DNA from: Leucobacter chromiiresistens
GTDB taxonomy: Bacteria > Actinomycetota > Actinomycetes > Actinomycetales > Microbacteriaceae
Length of the DNA: 48,751 nt
NCBI RefSeq assembly: GCF_001477055.1
Contig: NZ_LDRK01000025.1
Coordinates: 1 to 48,751, forward strand
Direction: 5' to 3'
Within the stretch, counting starts at the first letter, position 1; each line of letters begins with the position of its first letter. Below are positions 25,388 to 33,176 of the stretch, piece by piece. A program made the position numbers and the translations under genes. The notes under the pieces are model-generated. The model was not told the DNA's origin. It worked only from the letters and a program-made list of their open reading frames with translations, and made no database searches.

Positions 25388-25870
25388 TCAGTCCTGCAGC
25401 CGCCGCCGTTCGACGAGCGCACGAGTCATCTCCTGCAGCGCGGCTGCGACCTCGGCGGCGTGGAGCGACGGCGGCGCGACGGCGGCGAGCACCTCGGCCC
25501 ACCGTGCGCGCAGGCGCTCGAGGTTCTGCGCGGCGAGGGGCGTGGGCCGCACGAGCACTCCGCGGCCGTCGGGGCTGGATCGGCGGCGCGCGACGAGGGC
25601 CTTCGTCTCCAGCCCGCGCAGCGCGATGCTGACGTTCGAGCGCTTGAGGCCGAGCTGCTCGGCGAGCGCGCTGGGAGCGGTCTCGCCGCGCCGGTCGAGC
25701 GTCGCGAGCACCAGGCGCTCGGTCTGGGTGAGCGGAATGTAGTCGGCGTGCTCGTGCCGAAACTCGATCTCGCGGGCGAGCGCCACGACGGCGCCGGCGA
25801 GATCCGCCAGCGCCTCGGGGTCCGTCGTCGATCCCGCCGCTGATCCGGGAGTGGTCGGGGCGTCGTGCAT
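25388..25870 (-). CDS. MarR-family transcriptional regulator
   Basis: A 160-residue winged-helix regulator. The DNA-binding domain runs from PLTQTERLVLATLDRRG through SALAEQLGLKRSNVSIALRGLE (recognition helix) to the wing RRRSSPDGRGVLV, flanked by dimerisation helices. It is transcribed divergently from a Bcr/CflA-type efflux gene and probably represses it and itself, releasing DNA on binding a small ligand. I use the ATG at 25870; a GTG at 25888 is in frame and would add six residues. The shared control region has overlapping promoters at 25904-25913. Confidence 0.88.
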   Translation of the reverse strand: MHDAPTTPGSAAGSTTDPEALADLAGAVVALAREIEFRHEHADYIPLTQTERLVLATLDRRGETAPSALAEQLGLKRSNVSIALRGLETKALVARRRSSPDGRGVLVRPTPLAAQNLERLRARWAEVLAAVAPPSLHAAEVAAALQEMTRALVERRRLQD

Positions 25871-25903
25871 GGGTTCATCGTAGGCCACGGACCCCGAGCA
25901 TTT

Positions 25904-25913
25904 ATTGTAAGAT
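25904..25913. promoter_or_regulatory. Overlapping divergent -10 boxes with MarR-like palindrome
   Basis: In an AT-rich island, TACAAT (minus, 25904-25909) and TAAGAT (plus, 25908-25913) overlap by two bases. They lie inside the imperfect palindrome TTATTGTAAGATAA (25902-25915). One bound MarR dimer could block both promoters. The plus start (GTG 25922) follows the -10 by 8 bases. Confidence 0.6.
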
Positions 25914-25921
25914 AATCATCC

Positions 25922-27202
25922 GTGACTGCTTCCCCCCGATCCGCTCCGCACCCCACCGCTCCGATTCCCACCGCTCCGCATCCCGCCGCCGCACCGATCG
26001 GCGCCGCCCTCGGCCCCGGCCTGCTCGTCGTGCTCGGCCTGCTGGCGGCCGTGGCCCCATTCGGCATCGACCTTTACCTCCCCGCGTTCCCCGCCATCGC
26101 CCGCGAACTGGACACCAGCGCGACCGGCGTGCAGCTCACCCTCACCGGCTTCCTCGTCGGCATCATGCTCGGGCAGCTCGTCTTCGGCCCGCTCTCCGAC
26201 CGCATCGGCCGGCGCCTCCCCCTGCTCATCGGATCCGTCGTGCTCATCCTCGCGAGCGCGGCCGCCGTGCTGGCGCCGAACCTCGGCGTGCTCGTCGCCG
26301 CCCGCGTGCTGCAGGGCCTCGCCGGCGCGGCCGGCATGGTGCTCGGGCGCGCCATCATCTCGGACCTCGCGACCGGCGCGGTCGCAGCCCGCGCCATGAG
26401 CCTCATGATGATCGTCAGCGGCGTCGCCCCCGTGGTCGCTCCCCTGATCGGCGGCGCCCTCGCCGCACCGCTCGGCTGGCGCGGCGTGCTGGCCGTGCTG
26501 TTCGCGATCGCGCTCGTGATGCTCGGCGCCGTCGTCTGGGGCGTGCGCGAGACCCTCCCCGCAGATCGCCGCGCGCAGCTCTCCGCATCCCGGCGCGCTC
26601 AGGGCTCCCCCATGCGCCGGCTCGCCTCTCGACAGTACCTCGGCCACACCATCGCCTTCGCCGCGGCGTTCACCGTGATGATGGCGTACATCTCGGCATC
26701 GCCGTTCCTCTACCAGTCGATGCTCGGCGCGAACGAGCTCCAGTACGGGCTGCTGTTCGGGGCGAACGCCCTCGCGCTCGTGGCGACGAGCGCGGTCTCG
26801 GCGCGGCTCGTCACCCGCTTCGGCCCCCGCACCCTCGCGCGCATCGGTCTCGGCGGCGTCGCGGCCGGATCGCTCGTCATGCTCGGCGCGGCGCTCCTCG
26901 CCGCCTCGCCGTGGGTGCTCGCAGCGGCCGTCTTCGTGGTGGTGGCCTCGCTCGGCTTCGTCATGGGCAACGTGACCGCGCTCGCGCTCTCGGCCGTGCC
27001 CGGCGCGGCCGGTACCGCCTCGGCACTGCTCGGCGCCCTCCAGTTCGGCTGCGCCGCAGTCGCGTCGCCGTTCGTCAGCATCGGCGGCGAGCGCACCGCT
27101 CTCCCACTCGCGATCATCATGGTCGCCGCATCCGCGATCGCGCTCGTCGCCTTCGCCTGCGGGCGCGTGCGCCCCGCCGCTGCGGCGAGCACGAACGCCT
27201 GA
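25922..27202 (+). CDS. Bcr/CflA-type MFS multidrug efflux transporter
   Basis: A 426-residue major facilitator with 12 predicted helices after a Pro/Ala-rich cytoplasmic tail (about 1-30). Family motifs: FGIDLYLPAFPAIA in helix 1, the loop 2-3 motif GPLSDRIGRRLPLL, and the helix 4-5 region LQGLAGAAGMVLGRAII. These are typical of proton-driven Bcr/CflA drug exporters. The GTG at 25922 sits 8 bases after its -10 box. Substrate unknown; control by the divergent MarR regulator is inferred. Confidence 0.9.
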   Translation: MTASPRSAPHPTAPIPTAPHPAAAPIGAALGPGLLVVLGLLAAVAPFGIDLYLPAFPAIARELDTSATGVQLTLTGFLVGIMLGQLVFGPLSDRIGRRLPLLIGSVVLILASAAAVLAPNLGVLVAARVLQGLAGAAGMVLGRAIISDLATGAVAARAMSLMMIVSGVAPVVAPLIGGALAAPLGWRGVLAVLFAIALVMLGAVVWGVRETLPADRRAQLSASRRAQGSPMRRLASRQYLGHTIAFAAAFTVMMAYISASPFLYQSMLGANELQYGLLFGANALALVATSAVSARLVTRFGPRTLARIGLGGVAAGSLVMLGAALLAASPWVLAAAVFVVVASLGFVMGNVTALALSAVPGAAGTASALLGALQFGCAAVASPFVSIGGERTALPLAIIMVAASAIALVAFACGRVRPAAAASTNA

Positions 27203-27235
27203 GCCGCCCGCGCGGGAGCCCCGGCGCGCATCAGG

Positions 27236-27264
27236 GCGCCCGCCCGGGCGCGCGCCCGGGCGCG
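27236..27264. terminator. GC-only inverted repeats between convergent genes
   Basis: GCGCCCG/CGGGCGC (27236-27251) followed by the palindrome CGCGCCCGGGCGCG (27251-27264), in the 76-base gap between the efflux gene and the alarmone synthetase gene. Probably a shared transcript end; no T-run. Confidence 0.4.
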
Positions 27265-27278
27265 CGTCAGGGTGCGCG

Positions 27279-28031
27279 TCAGACGCGGTGGATGCGGTCG
27301 CGCACCGCGCGGAGGTCGAGCGGCGCCGTGAGCAGCGGCGGCTCGCCGTGCATCTGCACGTGCAGCCGCTCCATGCGGGTGTCGAGCTCCGCGGCGGTCT
27401 CCGCCGCGTGCTTCAGCTCGCGGATCATGGTCTCCGGCACCTGGCGCTCGTACTTGTAGTAGATCTTGTGCTCGAGGCTCGCCCAGAAGTCCATCGCGAT
27501 CGTGCGGAACTGCACCTCGACGGGCACATCCACCCGCCCCGTGGAGAGGTACACCGGCACGGAGATGATCGTGTGCAGGCTCTTGTAGCCGTTCGCCTTC
27601 GGGGTCTCGATGTAGTCCTCCACCTCGAGCACCGTGATGTCGTCCTGCTGCGTGAGCAGATCGAACAGCTGATACACGTCGCGGATGAACGCGCAGGTGA
27701 CCCGCACGCCCGCGATGTCGGAGATCTCCGCGCGGATCACGTCGAAGTCGGTGCCGATCCCGCGGCGCTCGAGCTTCGCCACGAGGCTCTCCACCGATTT
27801 CACCCGGCTCGAGACGTGCTCGATCGGGTTGTACTCGTGCATGTGGAGGAACTCCTCGCGCAGAATGGCGAGCTTCGTCTCCACCTCCTCCATCGCGAAG
27901 CGGTACTCGAGCATGAACCGCTGCATCTGATCGCCGAGGGTGCGCAGCGCGCTCGGCGAGATGGTGATCTGATCATCGGCGGGGTCTTCGCGCGCGTCGT
28001 GATTCGGCGCGGAGGCCATCGGGGTACTCAT
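27279..28031 (-). CDS. Small alarmone synthetase, (p)ppGpp synthetase type
   Basis: A 250-residue single-domain RelA/SpoT synthetase without HD hydrolase, TGS or ACT domains. Seen: the synthetase motifs ISDIAGVRVTC, NGYKSLHTI, VEVQFRTIAMDFWASLEHK (with the catalytic Glu before VQFRT), flanked by helical ends. Such enzymes transfer pyrophosphate from ATP to GDP/GTP and respond to envelope or stress cues. The ATG at 28031 follows TAGCCT by 6 bases, a leaderless start. The length is close to YwaC/RelP-type proteins. Confidence 0.92.
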   Translation of the reverse strand: MSTPMASAPNHDAREDPADDQITISPSALRTLGDQMQRFMLEYRFAMEEVETKLAILREEFLHMHEYNPIEHVSSRVKSVESLVAKLERRGIGTDFDVIRAEISDIAGVRVTCAFIRDVYQLFDLLTQQDDITVLEVEDYIETPKANGYKSLHTIISVPVYLSTGRVDVPVEVQFRTIAMDFWASLEHKIYYKYERQVPETMIRELKHAAETAAELDTRMERLHVQMHGEPPLLTAPLDLRAVRDRIHRV

Positions 28032-28037
28032 GGCTTC

Positions 28038-28043
28038 AGGCTA
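28038..28043 (-). promoter_or_regulatory. -10 box, leaderless start of alarmone synthetase
   Basis: TAGCCT on the minus strand, 6 bases before the ATG at 28031. Confidence 0.5.
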
Positions 28044-28087
28044 CCCCTCGGTCGCAGGCGCGACCTGAGATCCGCAGCACGATCCGC

Positions 28088-28297
28088 TCACGCACCGTCG
28101 TGCTCCGCGCGGAAGACGTGCACGAGCGCGTTCGCGTGCCCGTGACCCATCCCCTGCTCCTTCAGGAACGCGACCTGCTCCATGTGCGCGCGGCCGGCGA
28201 GCGGGCGCAGCCGCTCGATCCACGCCTCGATGCTGAGCCCGTACTTCTGCTCGATCGACGGAAAGTACGATTTCGGACCCCTGACCTGCTCCGTCAT
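28088..28297 (-). CDS. DUF4287 domain protein
   Basis: A 69-residue protein with SYFPSIEQKYGLSIEAWIERL and a GMGHGHANALVHVF segment, the pattern of DUF4287 proteins. The function is unknown; homologues are often fused to or near DUF5655-type domains. The ATG at 28297 has an excellent GAGGAGG site 5 bases upstream, one of the few genes here with a full leader. Divergent from the POT transporter. Confidence 0.85.
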   Translation of the reverse strand: MTEQVRGPKSYFPSIEQKYGLSIEAWIERLRPLAGRAHMEQVAFLKEQGMGHGHANALVHVFRAEHDGA

Positions 28298-28403
28298 GGT
28301 CGCCTCCTCTTCGAGTGCCATCGCGCGCGGCCGACCGGGTGGGCCATCGCACCGCCACGGTAGCACGGCGACCTCTCGATGCGAGCAGGCCGGGGGACGG
28401 CAG

Positions 28404-28409
28404 TAGGCT
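28404..28409 (+). promoter_or_regulatory. -10 box of the POT transporter gene
   Basis: TAGGCT, about 58 bases before the ATG at 28468, leaving a leader of roughly 50 bases that carries an AAGGGGGG ribosome site. Confidence 0.45.
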
Positions 28410-28467
28410 GGCTCCTGCATTCCACGAGAGCGGCCGCGAGACACCGGCCGCAGAGCAAGGGGGGACC

Positions 28468-29952
28468 ATGACCGAGCCCGAGCGCGCGGCGGCACCCGCG
28501 GCGGCGGCGCCGCGGCAGGACCGCGGCTTCTTCGGCCACCCCTGGGGCCTCGCGAACCTCGCGGGCGTCGAGATGTGGGAGCGCTTCAGCTTCTACGGCA
28601 TGCAGGGGCTGCTGGCCTTCTACATCTACTACTCGCTCTCGCAGGGCGGCCTCGGCATGTCGGAGGCGGCCGCGACCTCCATCGTCGGCGCCTACGGCGG
28701 TCTCGTGTACCTCTCATCGGTGCTCGGCGGCTGGGTGGCCGACCGCGTGCTCGGTGCGGAGCGGACCCTCCTCGTCTCCGCGGTGGTGATCATGCTCGGG
28801 CACATCGCACTCGCCGTGCTCCCCGGCGTCGTCGGGCTCGGCATCGGCCTCGTCTGCGTGGCGCTCGGCGCGGGGTCGCTGAAGACCACCACGTCCACGG
28901 TGCTCGGCGACTTGTACGAGCCGGGCGACGTGCGCCGCGACGCCGCCTTCTCGATCTACTACATGGGCGTCAATATCGGCGGGTTCATCGGCCCGATCCT
29001 CACGAGCCTCGTCTGGGGCTGGCAGGGCTTCCACTGGGGGTTCGGGCTGGCCGCCATCGGCATGGCGCTCGGCCTGCTGCAGTACCTGCTCCTGCGTCGG
29101 CACACCGTCACCGAGGGGAGCTCGCGCCCCACCAATCCGCTCACGCGGGCGGAGCGCGTGCGGTGGCTCGCGATCGTCGCGGGCGCCGCCGTCGTCATCG
29201 CGGGCGCCGCGCTGCTCGGGCTGCTGCGCGCCGAGAATCTCTCGGTCGTCGTCGTCGCGCTCACGATCGTCTCGGCCGTCGCCGTCTTCTCGGTGATCGC
29301 GTCGAGCTCGCGGGTCACCGCCGAGGAGCGCAGCCGGGTGTTCTCGTACATTCCGCTCTTCATCGCGTCCGCCGTGTTCTGGACGCTGTTCCAGCAGCAG
29401 TTCACCGTGCTCGCGATCTACGCCGATCAGCGCCTCGACCGCAACGTCTTCGGCTTCGAGATCGCGCCGAGCGTCGTCACGTCGATCAACCCGGTGTTCA
29501 TCATCATCTTCGCGGGCGTCTTCGCGGCGATGTGGACCCGGCTCGGCGAGCGCCAGCCGAGCACCCCGATCAAGTTCGCCCTCGGCACGATGATCATGGG
29601 GCTCGCATTCCTCGCCTTCATCCCCTTCTCGGGCGGCGCCGACGGCTCCGTCCCGTTCATCGCGATCGTCGTCATCCTGCTGCTCTTCACGTTCGCGGAG
29701 CTCTGCATCTCCCCCGTGGGCCAGTCGCTCGAGACGAAGCTCTCGCCGCACGCCTTCCACTCGCAGATGGTGGCGCTCCACTTCATCTCGATCGCGCTCG
29801 GCTCGGCCGCCGCCGGCGCGCTCTCGGGCTTCTACTCGACGGACGACGAGGTGCCCTACTTCCTCACGATCGGGCTGATCTCGATCGCGGTCGGCATTGT
29901 GCTCGCGTTCGTGCGGGCGCCGATCCTGCGGCTCATGCGCGGCGTTCGCTGA
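28468..29952 (+). CDS. POT/PTR-family proton-coupled di/tripeptide transporter
   Basis: A 494-residue membrane protein with about 14 helices. Family hallmarks: the ExxER motif in VEMWERFSFYGMQGLLAFY, the PTR2 signature GAYGGLVYLSSVLGGWVADR and FSIYYMGVNIGGFIGP. These import di- and tripeptides with protons. The ATG at 28468 is set by AAGGGGGG; the frame stays open 51 codons upstream without homologous sequence. With the two ABC systems it makes three peptide uptake routes in one window. Confidence 0.93.
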   Translation: MTEPERAAAPAAAAPRQDRGFFGHPWGLANLAGVEMWERFSFYGMQGLLAFYIYYSLSQGGLGMSEAAATSIVGAYGGLVYLSSVLGGWVADRVLGAERTLLVSAVVIMLGHIALAVLPGVVGLGIGLVCVALGAGSLKTTTSTVLGDLYEPGDVRRDAAFSIYYMGVNIGGFIGPILTSLVWGWQGFHWGFGLAAIGMALGLLQYLLLRRHTVTEGSSRPTNPLTRAERVRWLAIVAGAAVVIAGAALLGLLRAENLSVVVVALTIVSAVAVFSVIASSSRVTAEERSRVFSYIPLFIASAVFWTLFQQQFTVLAIYADQRLDRNVFGFEIAPSVVTSINPVFIIIFAGVFAAMWTRLGERQPSTPIKFALGTMIMGLAFLAFIPFSGGADGSVPFIAIVVILLLFTFAELCISPVGQSLETKLSPHAFHSQMVALHFISIALGSAAAGALSGFYSTDDEVPYFLTIGLISIAVGIVLAFVRAPILRLMRGVR

Positions 29953-29994
29953 GGGCCGCTGCGCGGCGGAGCGGCCCGCGGCGAGCCGCGAGCG

Positions 29995-30038
29995 GTCAGT
30001 AGGGTGCACTCGCGCTCGGAATAGCGCACCTCACTGAC
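29995..30038. terminator. Imperfect hairpin between convergent genes
   Basis: GTCAGT...GGTGC pairs with GCACC...ACTGAC across an 18-base loop, between the POT gene and the SDR gene. It may end both transcripts. Confidence 0.45.
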
Positions 30039-30050
30039 CGGCGAACGGCG

Positions 30051-30098
30051 GCCGCCGGCTCACTGCACGGAGAAGCCGCCGGCTCAGTGCACGGAGAA
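30051..30098. repeat. 24-bp tandem duplication over the SDR stop codon
   Basis: Two adjacent 24-base units (30051-30074 and 30075-30098) differ at one base. The second covers the last codons and stop of the SDR gene; the first is a copy lying beyond the stop, so the gene's end including TGA is duplicated. Confidence 0.92.
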
Positions 30099-30848
30099 TC
30101 CGCCGTCGACCGGGATCGCCTGACCGGTCACGTACCGAGACCCCGGCCCCGCGAGGAACACGGCGGGGGCGGCGAAATCCTCAGGCACGCCGTTGCGACC
30201 GATGAGCGTGCGCGCCTCGAGCGCGCGCACTGCGGTCGGATCCGACGCGAGCCGCTCGTTCAACGCCGTGCGCACGAAGCCGGGCACGAGCACGTTCGCG
30301 GTCACTCCCCGGGGCGACCACGCCTCCGCCTGCGACCGCGCGAGGGCTTCGATGCCCGCTTTCGAGACGCCGTAGGCGCCGCTCGACGCGAACGGGCGCT
30401 GCGCCTGCTGCGAGCTGATGTGGATGATGCGCCCGTAGCCGCGCTCCGCCATACCGGGGGCGAGGCGCTGGCCCAGGATGAACGGGGCGTCGAGGTTCAC
30501 GCGCATCGTCGCATCCCACACCTCCTCATCGAGGTCGGGCAGCGGCGGTCGCAGGTTGATCCCGGCGGAGTTCACGAGCACATCGACGTCGCCGACGCGG
30601 TCGGCGAGCGCATGAGCGCCGGATCGCGCGGCCAGATCCGCCACGATCCCCTCCGCCGACCCGCCCCGACCGACGATCTCCGCGACCGCGGCGTCGAGCG
30701 TCGCCCGCGTGCGCGCCGCGATGACGACGTGCGCGCCGGCGTCGGCGAGCGCCACGGCGATGGCGCGGCCGATCCCGGAGCTGCCGCCCGTGACGAGCGC
30801 CCGACGGCCGTCGAGCGAGAACAGGTCGCGCAGTGCCTCGTGATGCAT
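30084..30848 (-). CDS. Short-chain dehydrogenase/reductase
   Basis: A 254-residue classical SDR. Cofactor motif TGGSSGIG (20-27), the NSAG motif near residue 93, catalytic Ser in HISSQQ, and YGVSK (Tyr and Lys) are all present; PGFVRT and the C-terminal GQAIPVDGGFSVH fit the FabG/gluconate-dehydrogenase-like branch. The substrate cannot be told from sequence. The ATG at 30848 follows TAGAGT by 6 bases. The 3' end lies in a 24-bp tandem duplication. Confidence 0.9.
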   Translation of the reverse strand: MHHEALRDLFSLDGRRALVTGGSSGIGRAIAVALADAGAHVVIAARTRATLDAAVAEIVGRGGSAEGIVADLAARSGAHALADRVGDVDVLVNSAGINLRPPLPDLDEEVWDATMRVNLDAPFILGQRLAPGMAERGYGRIIHISSQQAQRPFASSGAYGVSKAGIEALARSQAEAWSPRGVTANVLVPGFVRTALNERLASDPTAVRALEARTLIGRNGVPEDFAAPAVFLAGPGSRYVTGQAIPVDGGFSVH

Positions 30849-30854
30849 GAGGTC

Positions 30855-30860
30855 ACTCTA
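30855..30860 (-). promoter_or_regulatory. -10 box, leaderless start of SDR gene
   Basis: TAGAGT on the minus strand, 6 bases before the ATG at 30848. Confidence 0.5.
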
Positions 30861-30913
30861 GCGACGCGCGCGGCCCGCGGCCGCGGCGCACCTCGCTCGC
30901 CGCGCCCGCGGCG

Positions 30914-31987
30914 TCAGACGTTGAACCGCCACTCGCAGACGTCGCCGTCCTGCATCACGTAGTCCTTGCCCTCCATGCGGGCCTTGCCCTTCGCGCGCGC
31001 CTCCGCGACCGAGCCCGCCTCGACGAGGTCGTCGAACGAGATGATCTCGCCCTTGATGAAGCCCTTCTCGAAGTCGGTGTGGATCGCGCCCGCCGCCTGC
31101 GGCGCCGTGGCGCCCCGCTTGATCGTCCAGGCGCGCGCCTCCTTCGGGCCGGCCGTCAGGTAGGTCTGCAGCCCCAGCGTCTCGAAGCCCACGCGGGCGA
31201 GCTGATCGAGGCCGCTCTCCTCCTGGCCGATCGATGCCAGCAGCTCGGCGGCGTCCTCCGCGTCGAGCTCGATGAGCTCGCTCTCGATCTTGGCGTCGAG
31301 GAAGATGGCCTTCGCGGGCGCCACGAGCGCCGACAGCTCGTCGAGCTTGGCGCGATCCTGCAGCACCGTCTCGTCGACGTTGAACACGTACAGGAACGGC
31401 TTCGCGGTGAGCAGCCCCAGCTCCCGGATCGGCTCGAGGTCGATGCCCGACTGCGAGAGCACCTTCCCGTCGTTGAGCGCGGCCTGCGCCGCCTTCGCCG
31501 TTTCGACGACCGAGGCGTCGATCTTCTTGTTCTTGAGCTCCTTCTCGAAGCGCACCAGCGCCTTCTCGATCGTCTGCAGATCGGCGATGATGAGCTCGGT
31601 GTTGATCGTCTCCATGTCGCTGGCCGGGTTCACCGCGCCGTCGACGTGGATCACGTCGGGATCGGAGAAGCCGCGCACCACCTGGGCGATCGCATCGGCC
31701 TCGCGGATGTTCGCGAGGAACTGGTTGCCGAGCCCCTCGCCCTCGCTCGCGCCGCGCACGATGCCCGCGATGTCGACGAAGCTGACGGGGGCCGGAAGGA
31801 TGCGCTCCGAGCCGAAGATCTCCGCGAGCACGTCGAGCCGGTGATCGGGCAGGTTGACCACGCCGATGTTGGGTTCGATCGTCGCGAACGGATAGTTCGC
31901 CGCGAGCGCGTCGTTCTGCGTCAGAGCGTTGAACAGCGTCGACTTGCCGACGTTGGGGAGACCTACGATGCCGATAGTGAGAGCCAC
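30914..31987 (-). CDS. ychF: Ribosome-binding ATPase YchF (Obg family)
   Basis: A 357-residue redox-sensitive P-loop protein of the Obg superfamily that hydrolyses ATP rather than GTP and binds ribosomes. P-loop GLPNVGKST (9-17), DIAGIVRGASEGEGLGNQFLA switch region, the central coiled coil, and a C-terminal TGS domain ending VCEWRFNV are all there. The start is GTG at 31987, 8 bases after a TAGACT box. Single gene transcribed alone. Confidence 0.96.
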   Translation of the reverse strand: MALTIGIVGLPNVGKSTLFNALTQNDALAANYPFATIEPNIGVVNLPDHRLDVLAEIFGSERILPAPVSFVDIAGIVRGASEGEGLGNQFLANIREADAIAQVVRGFSDPDVIHVDGAVNPASDMETINTELIIADLQTIEKALVRFEKELKNKKIDASVVETAKAAQAALNDGKVLSQSGIDLEPIRELGLLTAKPFLYVFNVDETVLQDRAKLDELSALVAPAKAIFLDAKIESELIELDAEDAAELLASIGQEESGLDQLARVGFETLGLQTYLTAGPKEARAWTIKRGATAPQAAGAIHTDFEKGFIKGEIISFDDLVEAGSVAEARAKGKARMEGKDYVMQDGDVCEWRFNV

Positions 31988-31995
31988 GGGAGACG

Positions 31996-32001
31996 AGTCT
32001 A
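31996..32001 (-). promoter_or_regulatory. -10 box, leaderless start of ychF
   Basis: TAGACT on the minus strand, 8 bases before the GTG at 31987. Confidence 0.5.
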
Positions 32002-32012
32002 CGCGGCTCCGG

Positions 32013-32033
32013 GGCGCCCGGGCGACGGGCGCC
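32013..32033 (-). terminator. Hairpin after the DUF2200 gene
   Basis: An 8-bp stem GGCGCCCG/CGGGCGCC with loop GGCGA, 38 bases past the DUF2200 stop. No T-run. Confidence 0.5.
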
Positions 32034-32070
32034 GCGACGCCGGGGCGATGAGGATCGGCGCGCCGAGGCG

Positions 32071-32430
32071 TCAGGCCGGGGTTCCGCGCAGGATGGACGT
32101 CATCTTCTTGCCGCGGGCGACCTCGTCGACCAGCTTGTCCAGGTACCGGATCCGCTGCATGAGCGGATCCTCGATCTCCTCGACGCGGATCCCGCAGATG
32201 ACTCCGGTGATCAGGTTCGCGTGCGGGTTCATGCGCGGCGCCTCGGCGAAGAACGTGCGGAAGTCGGTCTCGTCGGCGACGATGCGCGCGATCGCCTCCG
32301 CGTCGTACCCGGTGAGCCAGCCGATCACTCGATCGACCTCCTCCCGGGTGCGTCCCTTGCGCTCCGCCTTCGCGACGTAGTGCACGTAGACGCTGCCGAA
32401 GCTCGTCGAGAAGATGCGGTGCTCGGTCAT
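32071..32430 (-). CDS. DUF2200 family protein
   Basis: A 119-residue small protein with the DUF2200 pattern: IFSTSFGSVYVHYVAKAERKGR, VIGWLTGYD, FFAEAPRMNPHANLITGVICGIRVEEI, and PLMQRIRYLDKLVDEVARG. The family is widespread and conserved but has no established function. The ATG at 32430 has a GGAGG-type site; 13 residues further upstream in frame are not conserved. Divergent from the exonuclease gene across a repeat-bearing gap. Confidence 0.9.
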   Translation of the reverse strand: MTEHRIFSTSFGSVYVHYVAKAERKGRTREEVDRVIGWLTGYDAEAIARIVADETDFRTFFAEAPRMNPHANLITGVICGIRVEEIEDPLMQRIRYLDKLVDEVARGKKMTSILRGTPA

Positions 32431-32480
32431 GCGGTGCCTCCGATCCGGCTGGCGCGGTGCCGCCTCCATTGTCGCACCGC

Positions 32481-32570
32481 GCGTCAGTGTCAGGGGCGAG
32501 CGTCAGTGACAGTGGCGTGTGTCAGTGCCTGGGCGCGTCAGTGTCAGGGGCGTGTGTCAGAGTTGATGCG
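32481..32570. repeat. Degenerate tandem GTCAGTG repeats
   Basis: Five units beginning GTCAG at 32483, 32502, 32521, 32537 and 32556 (steps of 16-19 bases). Units 1 and 4 contain an identical 18-base sequence (32481-32498 and 32535-32552). They fill the gap between divergent genes and run up to the exonuclease start codon. Confidence 0.85.
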
Positions 32571-33154
32571 TGCCCGTCGACTTCACCGCCATCGATTTTG
32601 AGACCGCCAACAGCCATCCGTCCTCCGCATGCTCGGTCGGCATGGTGCGGGTGCGGGCGGGCGCGGTCGTCGATCGCGTCCACTGGCTGATCCGGCCGCC
32701 TGCGGGCCACGACGCGTTCCTCCCGTTCAACACCCGGATTCATGGGATCACGGCGGCGATGGTCGCCGAGTCGCGCGACTGGGCCGGGCAGCTGGCCGAG
32801 CTGCGGGAGTTCATCGGCGGCGACGTCGCCGTCGCGCACAACGCGAGCTTCGACATGGGGGTCATCCGCGCCGCATGCGCCGAGACCGTGACGCCGACGC
32901 CGCGCCTGAAGTACCTGTGCAGCGTGCAGGTGTCGCGCAAGACCTACGCGATCCCGTCGCACCGGCTCCCCCTCTCCGCCGCCGCGGCCGGGTACGGCGA
33001 GTTCGCGCACCACGACGCGCTGGCCGATGCTGAGGCGTGCGCGGCGATCATCTCCGACGCCGCCGTGCGCCACGGCGTCGACTCCGTACCCGCGCTCGCG
33101 AAGCAGACGGGCGTGCGCATCCAGCAGCTGAAGGCGATTCCGCTGAAGCTGTAA
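32570..33154 (+). CDS. DEDDh 3'-5' exonuclease (DnaQ/RNase T family)
   Basis: A 194-residue single-domain exonuclease. Exo I D9 and E11 (AIDFETAN), Exo II D95 (HNASFDMGV), and Exo III H148 and D153 (HHDALADAEA) give the complete DEDDh metal site. It could proofread or trim DNA or RNA; unlike many actinobacterial homologues it has no BRCT or helicase extension. The GTG at 32570 is preceded by CAGAGT at 6 bases (a weak -10) and by tandem repeats. Confidence 0.88.
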   Translation: MPVDFTAIDFETANSHPSSACSVGMVRVRAGAVVDRVHWLIRPPAGHDAFLPFNTRIHGITAAMVAESRDWAGQLAELREFIGGDVAVAHNASFDMGVIRAACAETVTPTPRLKYLCSVQVSRKTYAIPSHRLPLSAAAAGYGEFAHHDALADAEACAAIISDAAVRHGVDSVPALAKQTGVRIQQLKAIPLKL

Positions 33155-33164
33155 CGGGCGCGAG

Positions 33165-33170
33165 TACGCT
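33165..33170 (+). promoter_or_regulatory. -10 box, leaderless start of lipoprotein gene
   Basis: TACGCT ends 6 bases before the ATG at 33177, 10 bases after the exonuclease stop. Confidence 0.5.
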
Positions 33171-33176
33171 CGTCGT

